Shown here piece after piece: positions 36,913 through 50,100 of a stretch of DNA of 64,000 nt. Source of the DNA: Tretioscincus oriximinensis (lineage: Eukaryota; Chordata; Lepidosauria; Squamata; Gymnophthalmidae); NCBI GenBank assembly GCA_022410635.1, contig JAJVDF010000590.1:443872-507871 (forward strand). Reading direction: 5' to 3'. Both the position numbers and the translations under genes were made by a program. The notes below the pieces were generated by a model that saw nothing but the letters and a program-made list of their open reading frames with translations, did no database searches and was not told the DNA's origin. Positions within the stretch are counted from its first letter, which is position 1; each line of letters opens with the position of its first letter.

Positions 36913-37879
36913 TGAGAGTCAGTGGAAGGCATAAAGACTAGGCAAACTGCAATCCATGGGTTTATGAAAAGTCAGATAGAACAAAATAATTAAAAAACAA
37001 CAAAGAAAGTATTTTTGTAATGCAATTTTAGAACATCTTCCACAGGCAAAGACCTTCATATCAGTCATGTTAGAAAGCAGGAAATACTGTATATAATTAG
37101 GAAAGGTGCAACTACAGTGGTTTATATATTGTATCGTTCCAATCAGTAAACAGTATATACAAGGCTGTTCTTTATTGATGAAAGTATACTCATACAAATG
37201 ATAAAAGAATGGATGTAATACAGTGCAAAGCTTCTCTATTGCAGACACAATAGAGAACATTTTAGATGCCAGCTTGTATAGCACATTATGCATATTTTAA
37301 GAAAAGAAGTACACTGGATTCAGTTTAAGGCCATGTCTACTCAGATTACTTTTTAAAGGTACTGATATTACAGTGGGCGATAAGAATCATACTATTTCAC
37401 TGTTTTGCTGTTCCTATATGGATTATGAAAGCAGTAAGTGCTTCAGCAATGGTACTAGTTTCATAGTTGCAATAATGTGCAAGTCAAGGAAAGAATTGGG
37501 ACTGGTATCACAATCACTGACAACTATTGAACAGTCAATCAGTTTAATAGCCAAGATCCACTCAACCACCTCTGAATTACTGAACAGTGATAAAATATCA
37601 GTAAATTAACTAATGCTGCAGCTAGGCATTCCTTACATATTCTACTATTTTTAGATATTCCAGAATAAACCAACCCAGGAGAACCTATGCTTTATTTCAA
37701 AATATCTAAATATAATGGAATAAATAAGCAACATCTAGATGCAGTCTTAGAGAAGCCAGTAAGCTCTTCCGAAAATTAACCAAAACCTTCCAACTCTCTT
37801 CATAGATGACCAAACTTCCCACTCTATTCCTAAGAACCAAACTGTGTGGTAAACTTGTAACTAATATATGGTAGGTGGA
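36913..37879. other. Intron, nothing recognised
   Basis: AT-rich intron, no recognisable features. Confidence 0.6.
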
Positions 37880-38230
37880 TGTAGAGGGAAGACAATAAAA
37901 AATTGCTACAAGTTGTTACCAAAACTAATTTGCTCTCAATTCAACTTCAAGAAATTAATACTGACATATAAAGCCCTAAATGTCTTGGATCCCAAATATT
38001 TGAAGAAGAGCCTTTTCCATAGATCTCAAGATGAGGGCCTCCTCATAATTTCACCACTCCCAGGTACAAGGGAGTGTGGCATGTGAAAGGGTCTTCTCTG
38101 TTAGGCTCCAAAACTTTGGAATAGTTTGTCAATGAAGATTCACTAGACACAACTCTTTATAGTTTTCAAAGCCTAGTTAAAACCTATTCTTTCACCCAGG
38201 CCTTTGAATCCTAATTCCCAAAACCAGACC
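37880..38230 (+). mobile_element. L2 LINE C-terminal fragment
   Basis: Frame 37868-38086 reads LILTYKALNVLDPKYLKKSL, the L2 motif also seen at 13.4 kb (LTYKALNNLGPKYLKERL), then a broken FSVRLQNFGIVCQ region. No stops within the first part but no catalytic core. Confidence 0.85.
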
Positions 38231-39539
38231 TGTCAAAACAGAGCAGAAACTGTATGAATTATGTTTTTAAATATGTTTCATTTTCTGATGTTAAGAGTTG
38301 GCAAAATAAGCAATGTTTGAAGAAGAGAAGAAACTCCCCTTCTATTACATGCATCTGATGGAAGAAAAAAATAGAAGAATATTCTATACACAGTGGATAT
38401 AAATTATAATTTTTATTATCTGAAGCCTTACTGAACTATCTAAGTTTCTGAACCTGCTTCACTGAAATTAGCATATTTTACAACAATCAAGGCAACAAAC
38501 AGTATGTATGCAGAAGTACTGTAAATCTCAGTGTGTTTACTGGAATTATTTTCCAGGAATGTGACAGTCCAGTGATGTTTTAGACTAGATTTTATCTACT
38601 TCTCTAATAAAGTTACAATTTATGCTACACCATCATACAGGATTTTTTAAAATATCATGTAAGAATCACCAAGCTTCTGAGTTTGTTGATAGTAATGTAC
38701 AATGAACTAGAAATGCTAATGAATTTCAATGCACAGTAAATTTTATCTCAGAATTGAAACAGACGCATTTGAGCAAAAATTATGATAGTTATGATACAAC
38801 TACAAGGCAATCATATTTAAATGTCTTATATAAAAAAATCAAAATATATGCTTTCTGATTATATATAAAGCACATTAGTCATTAATCAGCATTTCGGTTC
38901 AAATAATAAAATTTTGAAAACATAATTCAATAAAGAAATCTAAGAATCAATAAACATTTAGTTGTAATCACACATTTGAGAATATTTACTTAGAATATTA
39001 TAAACAACATTCCACTTAAATCCATACTGTTGTTAATTTTCTTCCCCAAGTAAAAACAAAATGACATATTCAAATAGCTAACAAGCATCTAAATAAAACA
39101 TGAAATTTACATACAAAATTTAATAAGTTATTTTCATTTTTACTTACAAAACATTTAAGTCATAGTCCAAGAATTATTTCAGAAACCAGTTTGCCTAAAG
39201 CATATCCCTTTAACTACTGCAGATTCATAGAGAAGCTTAAGCTAAATAACTGTTCTTCAAACACCATGGTTATGCTATCTATAGTAATGTATGATATTAG
39301 CTGCTTGGATAGCTACTTCGTCAAAGGAAAACCCAAACAAACAAGGCAGATATTTACAAAGCACAAGCCCACTGGCTACTGAACAAATAAATCCTGCAAT
39401 GAGTTTTTTCCACACTATACAAATATTCGCAAAAGAAGAATTTCCTAGAAGACTGCCTTAGAGGTTAAAAAATATTTTTCAATTAAATATAGTTAGGTGT
39501 ACTACTCCAAAAGAGCTTCAATGTATAACCTGTGCATTT
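38231..39539. other. Intron, nothing recognised
   Basis: AT-rich intron, no recognisable features. Confidence 0.6.
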
Positions 39540-40112
39540 CAGAATACTCTATCAAGGTAGAACAGAATTTAGAAATCAAATAATGATAAAATTGGCAAAA
39601 CATGAAAAATGCTTTCAAGTGATAGAAATAAGTCTCTATATCCCTTTATTTGAAAGGAAAAAACTTGCTGAAAGAGAAATATTTAAATTTCAGTGTATCT
39701 TAGAATGGAACAAGCTCTGTAGTTCTTCGTATTTGCACAAAGTTTAAAGAATACGATAAGCTGTGCCCAGATGAAATAAAAATGGATCAATTGACACATT
39801 TGATTAGAGAAAAACATTGACACTATGTTTGAAAAATCCCTTATGAACTTCCTGTATCAGAAAAATGATTTATTGAGATTAGCCTTTGAAATTTATAAAC
39901 TGAAGTTATTTCAAGAAGAACTTGAAAATTAAAATTGTTTTCAAAAAGGAATTAAACTGTTAAATTCCTTGTAAAAAGGCATGAATATAAATTATCAAAA
40001 GGGAAAATTGGATGATAGTATATCTATTATATCTTTTATTTCTATTCGTTCTCATCTATTTCTTTGGCTTTTCGATTTATATTGTAAATTATACTAAACT
40101 TTATAAAGTTAT
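39540..40112 (+). mobile_element. Possible degraded LINE (L1-like) end
   Basis: Compact run of Lys/Glu-rich frames (39532-39747, EREIFKFQCILEWNKLC) followed by a TTTG-rich AT stretch ending at TTATAAAGTTATTTTT (40095-40112) resembles an L1 3' end. No diagnostic motif, so weak. Confidence 0.3.
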
Positions 40113-42264
40113 TTTTTTTTGGGGGGGGAACTATTACAGTAATTCTGATAACGGATCAATCAGAAACCGATTCTTGTTTTTATAAAAAAATTATTGCTAA
40201 CTAAAGAAGCAACGAAGTAAAAATAATAAGTTACACAAAGAGCACTTACAAAAAAATTTAAAAGTGTCAAAACGAGGCACTTAAAATTTTGTCTTACAAC
40301 ATACACAGCTTCTTAAAAGGTCCAAATAACACAGGAAGCAAGCGCTTATCTACAAAGCCAGGGAATCAACACAAGGTAAAGGGCTTATTTTCTATTCTTT
40401 TGCTATCCTACCCCCAACTGTGAAGTGTTTTGTGCTTCCTTTTAGACCTAGTTGCTTCATAGTGCTTTTGGCTTTAATCAGGTGAAGGCAGGAACTTGAC
40501 ATCCTGCAGCTTTGCTCAGATTAGGAGGAGTCAAATTTTACAAATTGGCAGATTTCTTTCTTTACTCTTGCTTATATGATGAATCGTTTGTTTTAAAGTG
40601 TTTCAAAAGGAACATTAGAAGAAATGCAGGCTCAGCTTGTTACCATTTTCAAGTCTATTTATAGCTGCCACTCTGATGAAAATGCAGATCATTTTCACCT
40701 CCATAAACCAATACTTTAACAGTCCTCCTATATTAATGCCACAGGATAATTATGCTATAGAAGAATGTGCTGACTACTGTAACCACCAAACTATGAGATG
40801 CCATAAGTAGGGTACAAAAACTAATATAATCTCAAAGGCAGCTTATTGGGACAGAGCCTAGCTATTTCAGTGGAACTCATGGTAAGTGTAGGATTGTGTG
40901 CAAAATTATTTCAGGGCTGGCCAATGACAATAATGGCCAACAAGGTGGCTTTCTGAAAATTATCTCTGGAAAGCTATGATAACTCATTGACAGATCACAT
41001 GCACTGCACACAGATGGTCCAAATTCTGACTCTGGAATCTTGATTTTATGTCAAAAAATAACAGCTACTTTATTGATGCTCATTACACATCCCAAGACAA
41101 GTTAATATAAAATTGACCATACGTTTCTGGGAAAGAAGCAGCACATATTTTAAAACAACAAAGCTGATTTTGTTTAAACACACACATCTTTCCAAGTCTC
41201 TTATTATTCATTAAATTTTCAGCTAAACCAGAACTGCATTATTGCAAATGTCAGACAAATCCATTTGACATCAGCATTATATAAGCTTCCCAGACTGTAG
41301 CTTATAAGATTCAAGGCCATGAGCTTTCCTTAAGGTTAAGAGATCTCGGGCTTTTTTGCACTTACAGGAACAGGGCGCTCACATTACTAATTGTTTCATT
41401 TCACTTCAAGAGCATTTTAAAACATTTCTTGAGCATCCACAGAGAGCTTTCACTGTAAGTAGTCCACAGTTATTCCTGGGAAAAAGTGCAAGTGCTGTAT
41501 TCTAGCTTTTCTGTGTTTTATATAGCATGTGTTATGTTTTCATCCAACAGCTATGAAATGGGACAAACAGGCATGTAGAACATAGAAAGGCTAGAGAATA
41601 CAGCCTCTGTAATTTGTGCTCCTGGGTTAGGAGTATGAAAACAGACATTTCCTCCTACCAACAGGTGGGAATTACTCCCAGATACCATCCTCTATAACAT
41701 CTACCCCAAAATGTTGTGTCAGTGCTATAGTGCTGAGCTGTTGAGGTATGTCTTGAAGTGCTTGAAGAAAGCACTGGAAGTGATAGGATGGCAAGTGCCA
41801 TGCCATGCAGTGTGGGTCTATGCAACCAAAAATAACACAATAAAACAGTAGCTTGCTGACTGGTGTATTCCTTTCACATTTGACTGGGAATAGTCCAAGC
41901 AATTAATAAGAACAGAGCGATCACATTGCTAAGCTTTTTGGAATTTACCTTAAACCTATAATGTATGGACAGCTTTTACTGGAAGTGAAAACTCATTCCT
42001 GCCTTTTAACTTTTCTGTGACATATTTTTATTTTCCTGCTCTAGGGATGTAGAGCTATATCATCCCTTTGTTACAGGTTTATGTTGAGACTGCCATGGCC
42101 ATGTATGTCAATCTCTATATAAACTTGGAATAATAGAACTCTTTGTTTCCTTCCTTCTTTCTTTACATTTTCCTTCCTTTGCTTTTTTATTTTTTCTTCT
42201 TTTTCTTCCTTTTCTTCCCTTCCATCTTCCACTCATTGCTTCCTTTGTTATTTCTTTCCTTCCC
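40113..42264. other. Intron, nothing recognised
   Basis: Starts with a T run and G run (40110-40130). AT-rich intron; the reading frames near 41655-41902 show no family resemblance. Confidence 0.6.
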
Positions 42265-42465
42265 AGTTCTGCCCCAGTTCTGAACCCTGGGGTATTCCAT
42301 TTTTCACCCAAAAAAACTGCCCATTTGATACTTTCTTCTGTTTCCAAGCTTTTTCTAACAAAGGTTTCTATTAGCCAGTTTCTAACCCAGGACTCTGGTG
42401 TTAGAGCCCTGGGTGTTCTGAGCCCTGTCATTGGCTGTTATACCTTGGAATGCTGAATTTTCCCA
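42265..42465 (-). mobile_element. CR1 LINE reverse transcriptase fragment
   Basis: CTGAACCCTGGGGTATTCCA and TATTAGCCAGTTTCTAACCC parallel the VPQG and NWLxxR parts of CR1 RT as in 53760-53880 (same strand). Bordered on the left by a pyrimidine-rich tract (42140-42260). Confidence 0.7.
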
Positions 42466-42989
42466 GAGGCATTTTATTATTTATGATGACATGGCCAGTA
42501 GACTAACCTTTAAAGGCTTGATTGCCATGACAATGCAGGGACCAGGTTACTAAAACTGATGGTCTGTATTCCAGGCTAGGGCTCCAATGATATTATACAG
42601 TGGCTTGTGAAAGTTTTCATTCTCTTTGTTTTTTACATATTTTGTTTTATTAGAACCTGCATTTAAATATTTTAATAGGATCTATGTGTGATGCATCAGC
42701 ACTAAATAGTTGGTGAAGTGAAGTGAGAAAAACATCCAGCAAATAAATGTATGCATCAAAAACAATAAAAGTTGCCATGCGCATATGTATTCACCCTCTT
42801 TGCTATGAAGCCCTTAAAAATGTCAATTCCAAACAATTATCTTTATAAGTCACATGCTCAGTGAAATGATGTCCACCTATGTGCAATCTAAATATCACAC
42901 AGTCTGTCAGTATAGACACACCTTTTCTGAAAGACACCCAAAATAGGAAGGCTTTTTCAGTTTGGCAAAAGGCATGTGGGAGACTCATG

Positions 42990-43620
42990 TATAGAGGAAG
43001 GTGCTCTGGTCAGATGAGACCAAAATTGAACATTTTGGGCACCTAGGAAAATACTATGTCTGGTCAAAAACCAACACATCTCATAGCCCTCAAAGCACCA
43101 TCTCTACAGTGAAACATCATGCTGTAGGGATGTTATTCTGCTGCAGGGATAGGGAAAATAGTCTGAGTTGAGGGAAAGATGGATGCAGGACAATTTATTT
43201 ATTTATTTATTTGTACTTATATCCCGCCCTATACCCAAAGTTCCCAGGGCGGCCTACCATAGGATGGCACACATAGCTTTTGTTGCTTTCTCCACAACAG
43301 ACACCCTGTGGAGTAGGTGGGGCTGAGAGAGTTCAAAGAACTGTGACTGGCCCAAGGTCACCCAGCTGGTTTCATGGAGGAGTGGGGAATCAAACCGGGA
43401 GACTACCAGGTAAGAGTCCCACACTCTAACCACTACACCAAACTGGCTCCCAAAGCATACTGGTAAAGCAACACTCAAGTGGCTTAAGGGAAATTTGTAA
43501 ATGTATCAAATAGCCTAGTCAAAGACGAGATCTTAATCCAATTGAGAATCTGTGATCACACTTGAAGATTGCTGTTCACTAGCAGAAATGATCTAACATG
43601 AAGGAGCTGGAGCAGTTTTG
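42990..43620 (+). pseudogene. Tc1 transposase remnant
   Basis: Plus strand. VLWSDETKIEHFGHLGKYYV (about 43003-43062) holds the second catalytic Asp; after the SINE, broken frames give RRDLNPIENLWSHLK (about 43520-43567), the DLNPIEN motif near the third catalytic residue. The N-terminal half is missing and frames are broken. Inactive. Confidence 0.85.
43193..43451 (-). mobile_element. Full-length MIR-like CORE-SINE
   Basis: Minus strand, in order: head GAGCCAGTTTGGTGTAGTGG (A box), GGTTTGATTCCCC (B box), the CORE-like GGGTGACCTTGGGCCAGTCA, then an L2-type tail AGGCCGCCCTGGGAACTTTG and AAATAAATAAATAAATAAAT. This is the best copy of the SINE family in the window. It splits the Tc1 transposase. 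Confidence 0.9.
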
Positions 43621-43940
43621 CCTTGAGAATGGGCAAAAATCTTAGTAGCAAGATGTGGCAAGCTCATAGAGTCTTGTCCAAAGTGACTTGCAGCTTCAAT
43701 TTCTACAAAAGGTGGCTCTACAAAGTATTGACTAGCAGGGTGAATAGTTATCACATTGACGTTTTCAGTTACGTTGTCCTATTTGCTTCACAATAAAAAG
43801 AAAACCAAATGTTCAAAAGTTGTAGGCATGGTCTGTACGTACATGAAATGATTCAAATGCACAAAAAACCAAGTTGTGAAGTAGCAAAACACAGCAAAAC
43901 ATAAAAATGTCAAGGAAGGTGAATACTTTGGTGACTGTAT

Positions 43941-44089
43941 AATTGTGGGTGCTGTTATAACTGAAACAAGAAACTATGCTATGTGTATGTTCCTGGAGGG
44001 ACAATTATAGTCAAAACTATAGCTAGAGTTGTGATCATGCTTCTTTGGAATGTTGCATAGGGAAAAGGAAATCAAGAACAGATTCCTTT
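43941..44089. other. Intron, nothing recognised
   Basis: Short stretch between the Tc1 end and a CR1 fragment. Confidence 0.5.
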
Positions 44090-44580
44090 TTCTTCCTTAT
44101 GGATGGAACATTTAGATCTGATTGAAGTGTATAAAATCATGCACGGGATAGATAAGGTGAACAGAAAAAAACTGTTTTCTCTATGACATAACTTTAGGAC
44201 CAGGGGACATTCCTTGTAGCTGATGGGCAGAAGAGTGAAGACAGACAAGGGAAAGTATTTTTTCACCCAGACGGTCATCGGCCTTTGGAATTTACTTCCA
44301 GAAGAGGTGGTGCTAGTTAGCAGCCAAGATAGCTTTAAGAAGGGATTAGATAAGTTCATGGACTCCAAAGATATAAATGGCTACTAGGATGGATGCTGCC
44401 TCTGAAATGGAGCAACAGGCAAGATTCCTGAAATGCCATTTGTAAGGCATTGAGAACAGTTGAGGATTTTGTCTTCTTCTGTTCCAGACTGCCCAGGTGC
44501 AATTGGTGGGGCCCTGTATGAGACAGGATGCTGAACAAGATGGGCTCTGGCTTGATTCAGCAGGGCTCCTCTTATTTGAC
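44090..44580 (+). mobile_element. CR1 LINE 3' end
   Basis: Begins in the coding end (GATTGAAGTGTATAAAATCA, IEVYKIMHGID), continues with TTTTTTCACCCAGACGGTCA and the 3' UTR to CAGGGCTCCTCTTATTTGAC. 5'-truncated. Confidence 0.92.
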
Positions 44581-47031
44581 GCAATAAAAAATAAACATTA
44601 TGTACTAGCAAACATTTTAAAATTTTCCTACATTATGAAAATCTATCCACCATTTTGAAAATTTATCTGCCAGATAAAAAGATCTAATGCACTATTGAAG
44701 AGAAAATTTCTGAAATTATTTCAAACTAGATTCAACTCCCTCCCCAAACTTTACCCATTTGTTACTCTTAAAAAGCATATTCAGAAATAAAAAATATATA
44801 ATAAATGTTCCAGCTTAAATTGGTCAGGTTTTTCTAAATACATTATTTGGATATATAAAAAAATATTATTTGTGTGATGGGACAAATAATAATTCCAACA
44901 CTTGAGCTATTATTTTCCAAATTGCATTTTCTTAGAAATCTTGTATAGCAAGACAAGACAGTTGACTGAACAATGTAATTTAGCAGCACAGGGCAAAGGT
45001 CATTTGGAAGGGATGTGCCATTAAGAATTCACAAAAGCCTGCTTTTAACTTCCCTAATATAAAAGGAAGCCTCTCTCAGTAAAGGAAGGATGCTCACTTT
45101 AAATAAGGAAATGAGTTTGCAGGATGTGCACATGCTGCTTTCTATTAAGGTAGGGAAGCGTCGACCCACTCCATGCCACCCCAAAAAAGACAAGACAAAA
45201 CTTTATTTTAGGAAATTAATCCTACTAGTAGTTTACCTGTAATAAAATGAAGAGACAAAATAACCAAATCACAATAATATGATAAGATAGCTTTGTCAAA
45301 AGAATTGGCCGTAGTCAAAATGGCTGATTAAAAACATAGTGATCTTATAAAAGTGACACTAGAAAATTGAACACAAATTCTACATTTGGGGGATTTTATG
45401 TATTGTTCATTGGGAGATTTTTTATTGTGATGTTGACAAATACCCCCTCCTTTTTGTTAGATCATTCTAAACATTCAAGGAAATGTTCCACTATTGCTCA
45501 AGGTACCAATATTATTGCTTAACAGTTAAACATTTAAGCACTTTAGGATTAGATATAAACAGCATATTTTCCCATACAGACTTGACTGTTGTCTGAGATC
45601 TACAGATATAAGTTTCTTATTCATATCACCATCATGCATGGAATGGCCTCCTCTGGAGTAATGTCTAACTGATCGGTTTCCCTATTGAATTCTGTTTTTG
45701 TGCTTGTTCAAAATATACTTGAGCATATAGACATTTGCTAATCACTCAGTTGATGTTTCTGGTAATTTTATGTAGGAAAATATACTTCATTGTTTTTATC
45801 TTGATTTTTAAAAATTCATTATGAAGCATATGAGGATTTTATGTTTTTTAAAAATAAATAAATAAATGACAGTAGCAGTTCATTGCAGTTAGATTTCTGT
45901 CTTCAGTATCACCTGTTTGAATAGAAAGGGTCAGTCGTAGAAGATCAAGCTAAAATTGCCTAATAATTATGAAGGCAATAAAGGCTATTCTGCTGCTCTA
46001 TATTGGATTCCAAAGGCATTTCCTTGCTTCCTCCTTATTAAAGCATCTGTGAGCGTTTAGAATACAGTATGTTTCAAGGATAAACAGATCAAAGGCTTTC
46101 CTGACTATCCAAAGGATATAGGCATGGTGTGTTGAGCTTCCTGCAGGATCCTTTCCGCTTCCTCCTGCAGTCCAATGAATCTATGAGATGTTGCTCCAAC
46201 CACAAGACACTTAAAAGAATGAAGGAACAAAGCAATAATATGCCTCTTGTGATTTGAACAAATGAAAACAAGACTTCTAACCATGCTTCTGTCAGCTCTA
46301 ACCACTGACAATTGGATAGCCCAATCAATAACAGCAGCAACATCATCGTCATCATCTTACCAGTGAACGATTAGGATTGGGCCATCAATTCCAATTAAGT
46401 CTTAAATCTTGAATCATAACATTTCATCAGTTACAATAAAGGCTCACATCCCCACAGAGCCTTGCTTGTAGAAATGAACATGAAAAGCTCCAATGGTCTA
46501 GTGCTATGCATGTTTTATATCAAAGACAGAGTGTTATTGGAACGATTCCTGCTACACATCCACCAAGTGAATGACACAGGAACTGTCCAGCTGCTTCTTG
46601 GATGCCATTCAATTGCTTGAGGAGAAATATGTGAGAGGTCATGAATTAGCCACATTCATATCAAAGCCGATGAAAGAATATAGAGATGGCATATGTAACA
46701 GTTGCAATATATTGCAACAGTTTAAGGTGCCATACTTGAGTGTTAGGTCATCCTAACACTTGAGAAAGATATCCCACTTATATCAGATTCCCTGTAAGGC
46801 TATATCCCTGTAAGAGTAGGAAAGCAAGTTTACCAGCAGCAGCCTCACATCACACAGAGAACAAAACGATCTGATGCAAACTAGCCTTTCTCACTGAAAT
46901 GAATCTTCTTCTTGGGAAAAAGTGTCTACCAATCTAATCTCTAAAAGGAAACAATTTTTTCAGTAATGGTTTCTTTTCTTTTTCATTGTGTCAATTGCTA
47001 AAGGCATTTATCAATTCTCTTTTTCTTAGCA
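44581..47031. other. Intron, nothing recognised
   Basis: AT-rich intron with an AAAT simple run near 45850. No exon, repeat family or RNA gene recognised. Confidence 0.6.
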
Positions 47032-47192
47032 CCTTTCTGCACTGGGATTTATTACGGATTATAATCCAGAATAGCAATTTGTCATCTGCATGCTAGGGCA
47101 GGCTCTGCTTGAGGGCTGTTGTATGCTACACCTATGTAGATGGCAGGTTTCTATCACTGATATAATCCAGAATTAAATGCAGTGAAGAAAGG
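47032..47192. mobile_element. Short MITE with CCTTTCTKCACTG ends
   Basis: Left CCTTTCTGCACTGGGATTTA and right (minus strand) CCTTTCTTCACTGCATTTAA are imperfect inverted repeats extending to GGATTATA. 161 bases, non-coding. Part of the interior (AATTTGTCATCTGCATGC, TAGATGGCAGG) recurs near 31110-31150. Confidence 0.6.
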
Positions 47193-50100
47193 ATATGTTA
47201 ACATTCAAAATTAAATATATTGGCTTCAGTTAAATTTCATTGGAAATATTCTTTATGCACTGATTAATTAATACTGAATATTCTTCATGTACTGATGAAT
47301 TGCATTGTACCATTATAAATATTATATAAAAAGTAATATTAAGCCCCTTTCTCAGTCCCTCATGAGTTAAAATTAAAGAATTGTATAAACAAATAAAAAA
47401 CATTGAAATAATACAGCTCACAACATTTCTTGACAGACGAAGAATACTTTAGAAACTAACTTTCCACATCAAAATATGAACTTTTTTTAAAAAAGAAAAA
47501 GATACTATTTCAATCATTTGAATCAATTTTTAATAGAATATTGGTATTTTTACACTTAAATATATTTTATTAGTTCTATTCATTTGTATTCAACACATAT
47601 ATTTTAGATAAAGATAATGTTTTTTGTCAAATTCCTTAGAAAAAACTCTACTATATATGTTTGAGCTGTGACTGTTCTTTCATATTTCTTTTAGTTTGAG
47701 TGACAAATTATTTAAATGAAGTGCAGATGACAAAAATGTGTGTGCATTGATGAACTTTGTATTTCAAAAGTCTAGAACTAGAAAATTCTTGAATCTAGTA
47801 TTGCCTATTTTCTTGAAGTCCAAAGCATCTCAGAGTGCAGGAGAGAGAGCAAACCATTAGGAAAGAAAGATCTTCTACTGTTATAAAAAGCAGAAAGAAA
47901 ACACTCCACATCTTGTACCTGTAACAAGGTCAGGAAAGATTTGGATCTGGCATTATCATACCTTCATTCCCAGACACGGTCTTCTACAAACATAAATCAC
48001 TACTATCTAACATTGTGACTGTTTTGATCAGAACTCTGATGAATGTGTTTTATGGAGACAGCCAAAATGATAAAACATTAGAAATGAAGTGCTTAGTCTA
48101 GCACTAAAGTAGCCCTCTTTATAATATCTGAGAAACTATTTGTCTGTGAAAGTAAATAACTAGCAAATGCTTTTTTTTCCAAACAGAATTCAAAATGTAG
48201 TTGACAATATTCTTTATTTAATCACTTTTTTATGACTAAAAAATACAAACTATCTGATGATCTTCAAATCAAGCAAAGGATATAAACTCTTAAATACATA
48301 AATCCCCCTGCCCCAAAAAAGACTCCAGTAAGAATGTATAATTTTTCAGAAAAAAATGCTACCTTTCCTCCCTTCCACAATCCTACCTGATCATAATAAA
48401 TAGAATAATCAAGCCTGGAATTATTCCGAGGAAATTTTATTTTTTTAGTTTCTTCCTCTTTTTTGGCAAGTTATTTCACATTCAGAACCATCTCCACCTC
48501 AGTTCAGCATAAAATGAGTGGGTGAGTAACTTGAAGCACACACTGAACATGGAAGGAGAAGTAATAACAAAATGTTGGGGCAGTACAGAAGGGATGAAGG
48601 CTGCCTTTGTCAAACAAGACTTACATTCATTCTAAAGAATCACAATCTTTGGCTTTTTTGCTAGTTTTCACCACTATAGTCTGCTTATCAAAGCACTTTA
48701 TCAGTGGCAAAGGGATGTGGGTTAACCACTTCACTCAGCTTTAACTTCCCAGCTAGCAGTCTGTCACCAAACAGCTGTTTTTCAATATGTACACTATGTG
48801 CTGCAGAGCTAGTTCTGAGCTTCTGACAAGAACAGCATTGTATTATAGAACTTGTTCATGTTTGGGATTGGTTTACTTTAACCCTCTAGGGGAAAGAAGC
48901 CAAACATTGCTTAGAGCTTTTAATATTTTAAAGGGGCCCTCAACATTTCCAGCCAATATGTGTGAGCATTCCTGTAGCTGTTTCACAGCATATTATGGCT
49001 GACTACAGTCCAAAATATGGCATGTTCTTCTTAGTTTACGTAGCATAGATGAGGATCTGTCCTTTGTCTGCTTAGATAGATAAAATAAAAAATGTTGCCG
49101 AATGTTAGTCATTTCTTTAGGCTCAGTTCTTTCCCACAAAGATGGTAATGCTAAATCGGCCTTGTTTTGAATGTTTCATATTGAAATGGAAAGGAAAAGC
49201 ACAAAAGAAGTCCAGAACTATCCAGACATTGCAAATGCCTAACTCTGATTCAGTTGTCAACCAAAATTAAGGAAGCTGTAGAGATATTAAGTCATTAGAG
49301 CCAAGAGTAGACTGGCTGTAAGTAATAAAATTTACATCCAAACAGGGTCAATGATCCACTTGGAAGTTGAATTTGTGTTGCATTTTCCTCACCAGCTTGT
49401 TATATTAACCAAAAGATTTCAAGGCTTAGAGTCAATTATCCAGATCATCAATTTACCGGGAAAACCAGCTAACTATACAGAGTTATTGTGAAAAGGATGT
49501 GATGCATGGATAGTTCATGTGAGAAACTGTGAGGAAAAGAGGAAAAGGAATCTGATACTGATAGCAAACCATCCAATAGTATTTTAGAGGACGGATTATC
49601 TTATTTCCTCTTGATGCACAACAAACAAAATGACTTTCAGGAGAGTAGGTCATATATGGACCGAAAATCTTGCTTATCAAGAGCATGGCAGAATGAAAAA
49701 ACACAGAATATATATTAAATTCACTGCACCTCAATACACTTTGTACCAAATAGTATTAGAAGAGCTAATAGATGAAACAAATCAGACTGTAAACTTTTTA
49801 CTCATTTTCAAATACAAGACTGAAACATGAACTTTACGAAACAGATTAAGTATAGAATTCTTCCTCTAACACCCTTCCTCAAAAACCCCCACCAGTTTTC
49901 ATACTATATATTAACTTCCCTGACATTTACAAACATACTGAATCATTTGATTTACCTTATCATACTTGTACGTGAAAAAAGAATTATTTACCAACAGAAA
50001 TATCATTTATAAATAAACGCTACTAATGAAGCAAACTTTGTCACCTTCCCTTTGGGAAGTGCTCTCCAAATATTTGAAAAGAAACAGAGAGACTCTTTGC

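Larger units (their letters stand above)
42596..43940 (+). mobile_element. Tc1/mariner element, family with TACAGTGGCTTG ends
   Basis: Left end TACAGTGGCTTGTGAAAGTT and right end GGTGAATACTTTGGTGACTGTA are the inverted termini of a Tc1 family best known from fishes and frogs. Both ends present; the interior is shortened and carries a SINE insertion (43193-43451). Distinct from the Tc1 families at 1-2051 and 56438. Confidence 0.9.
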
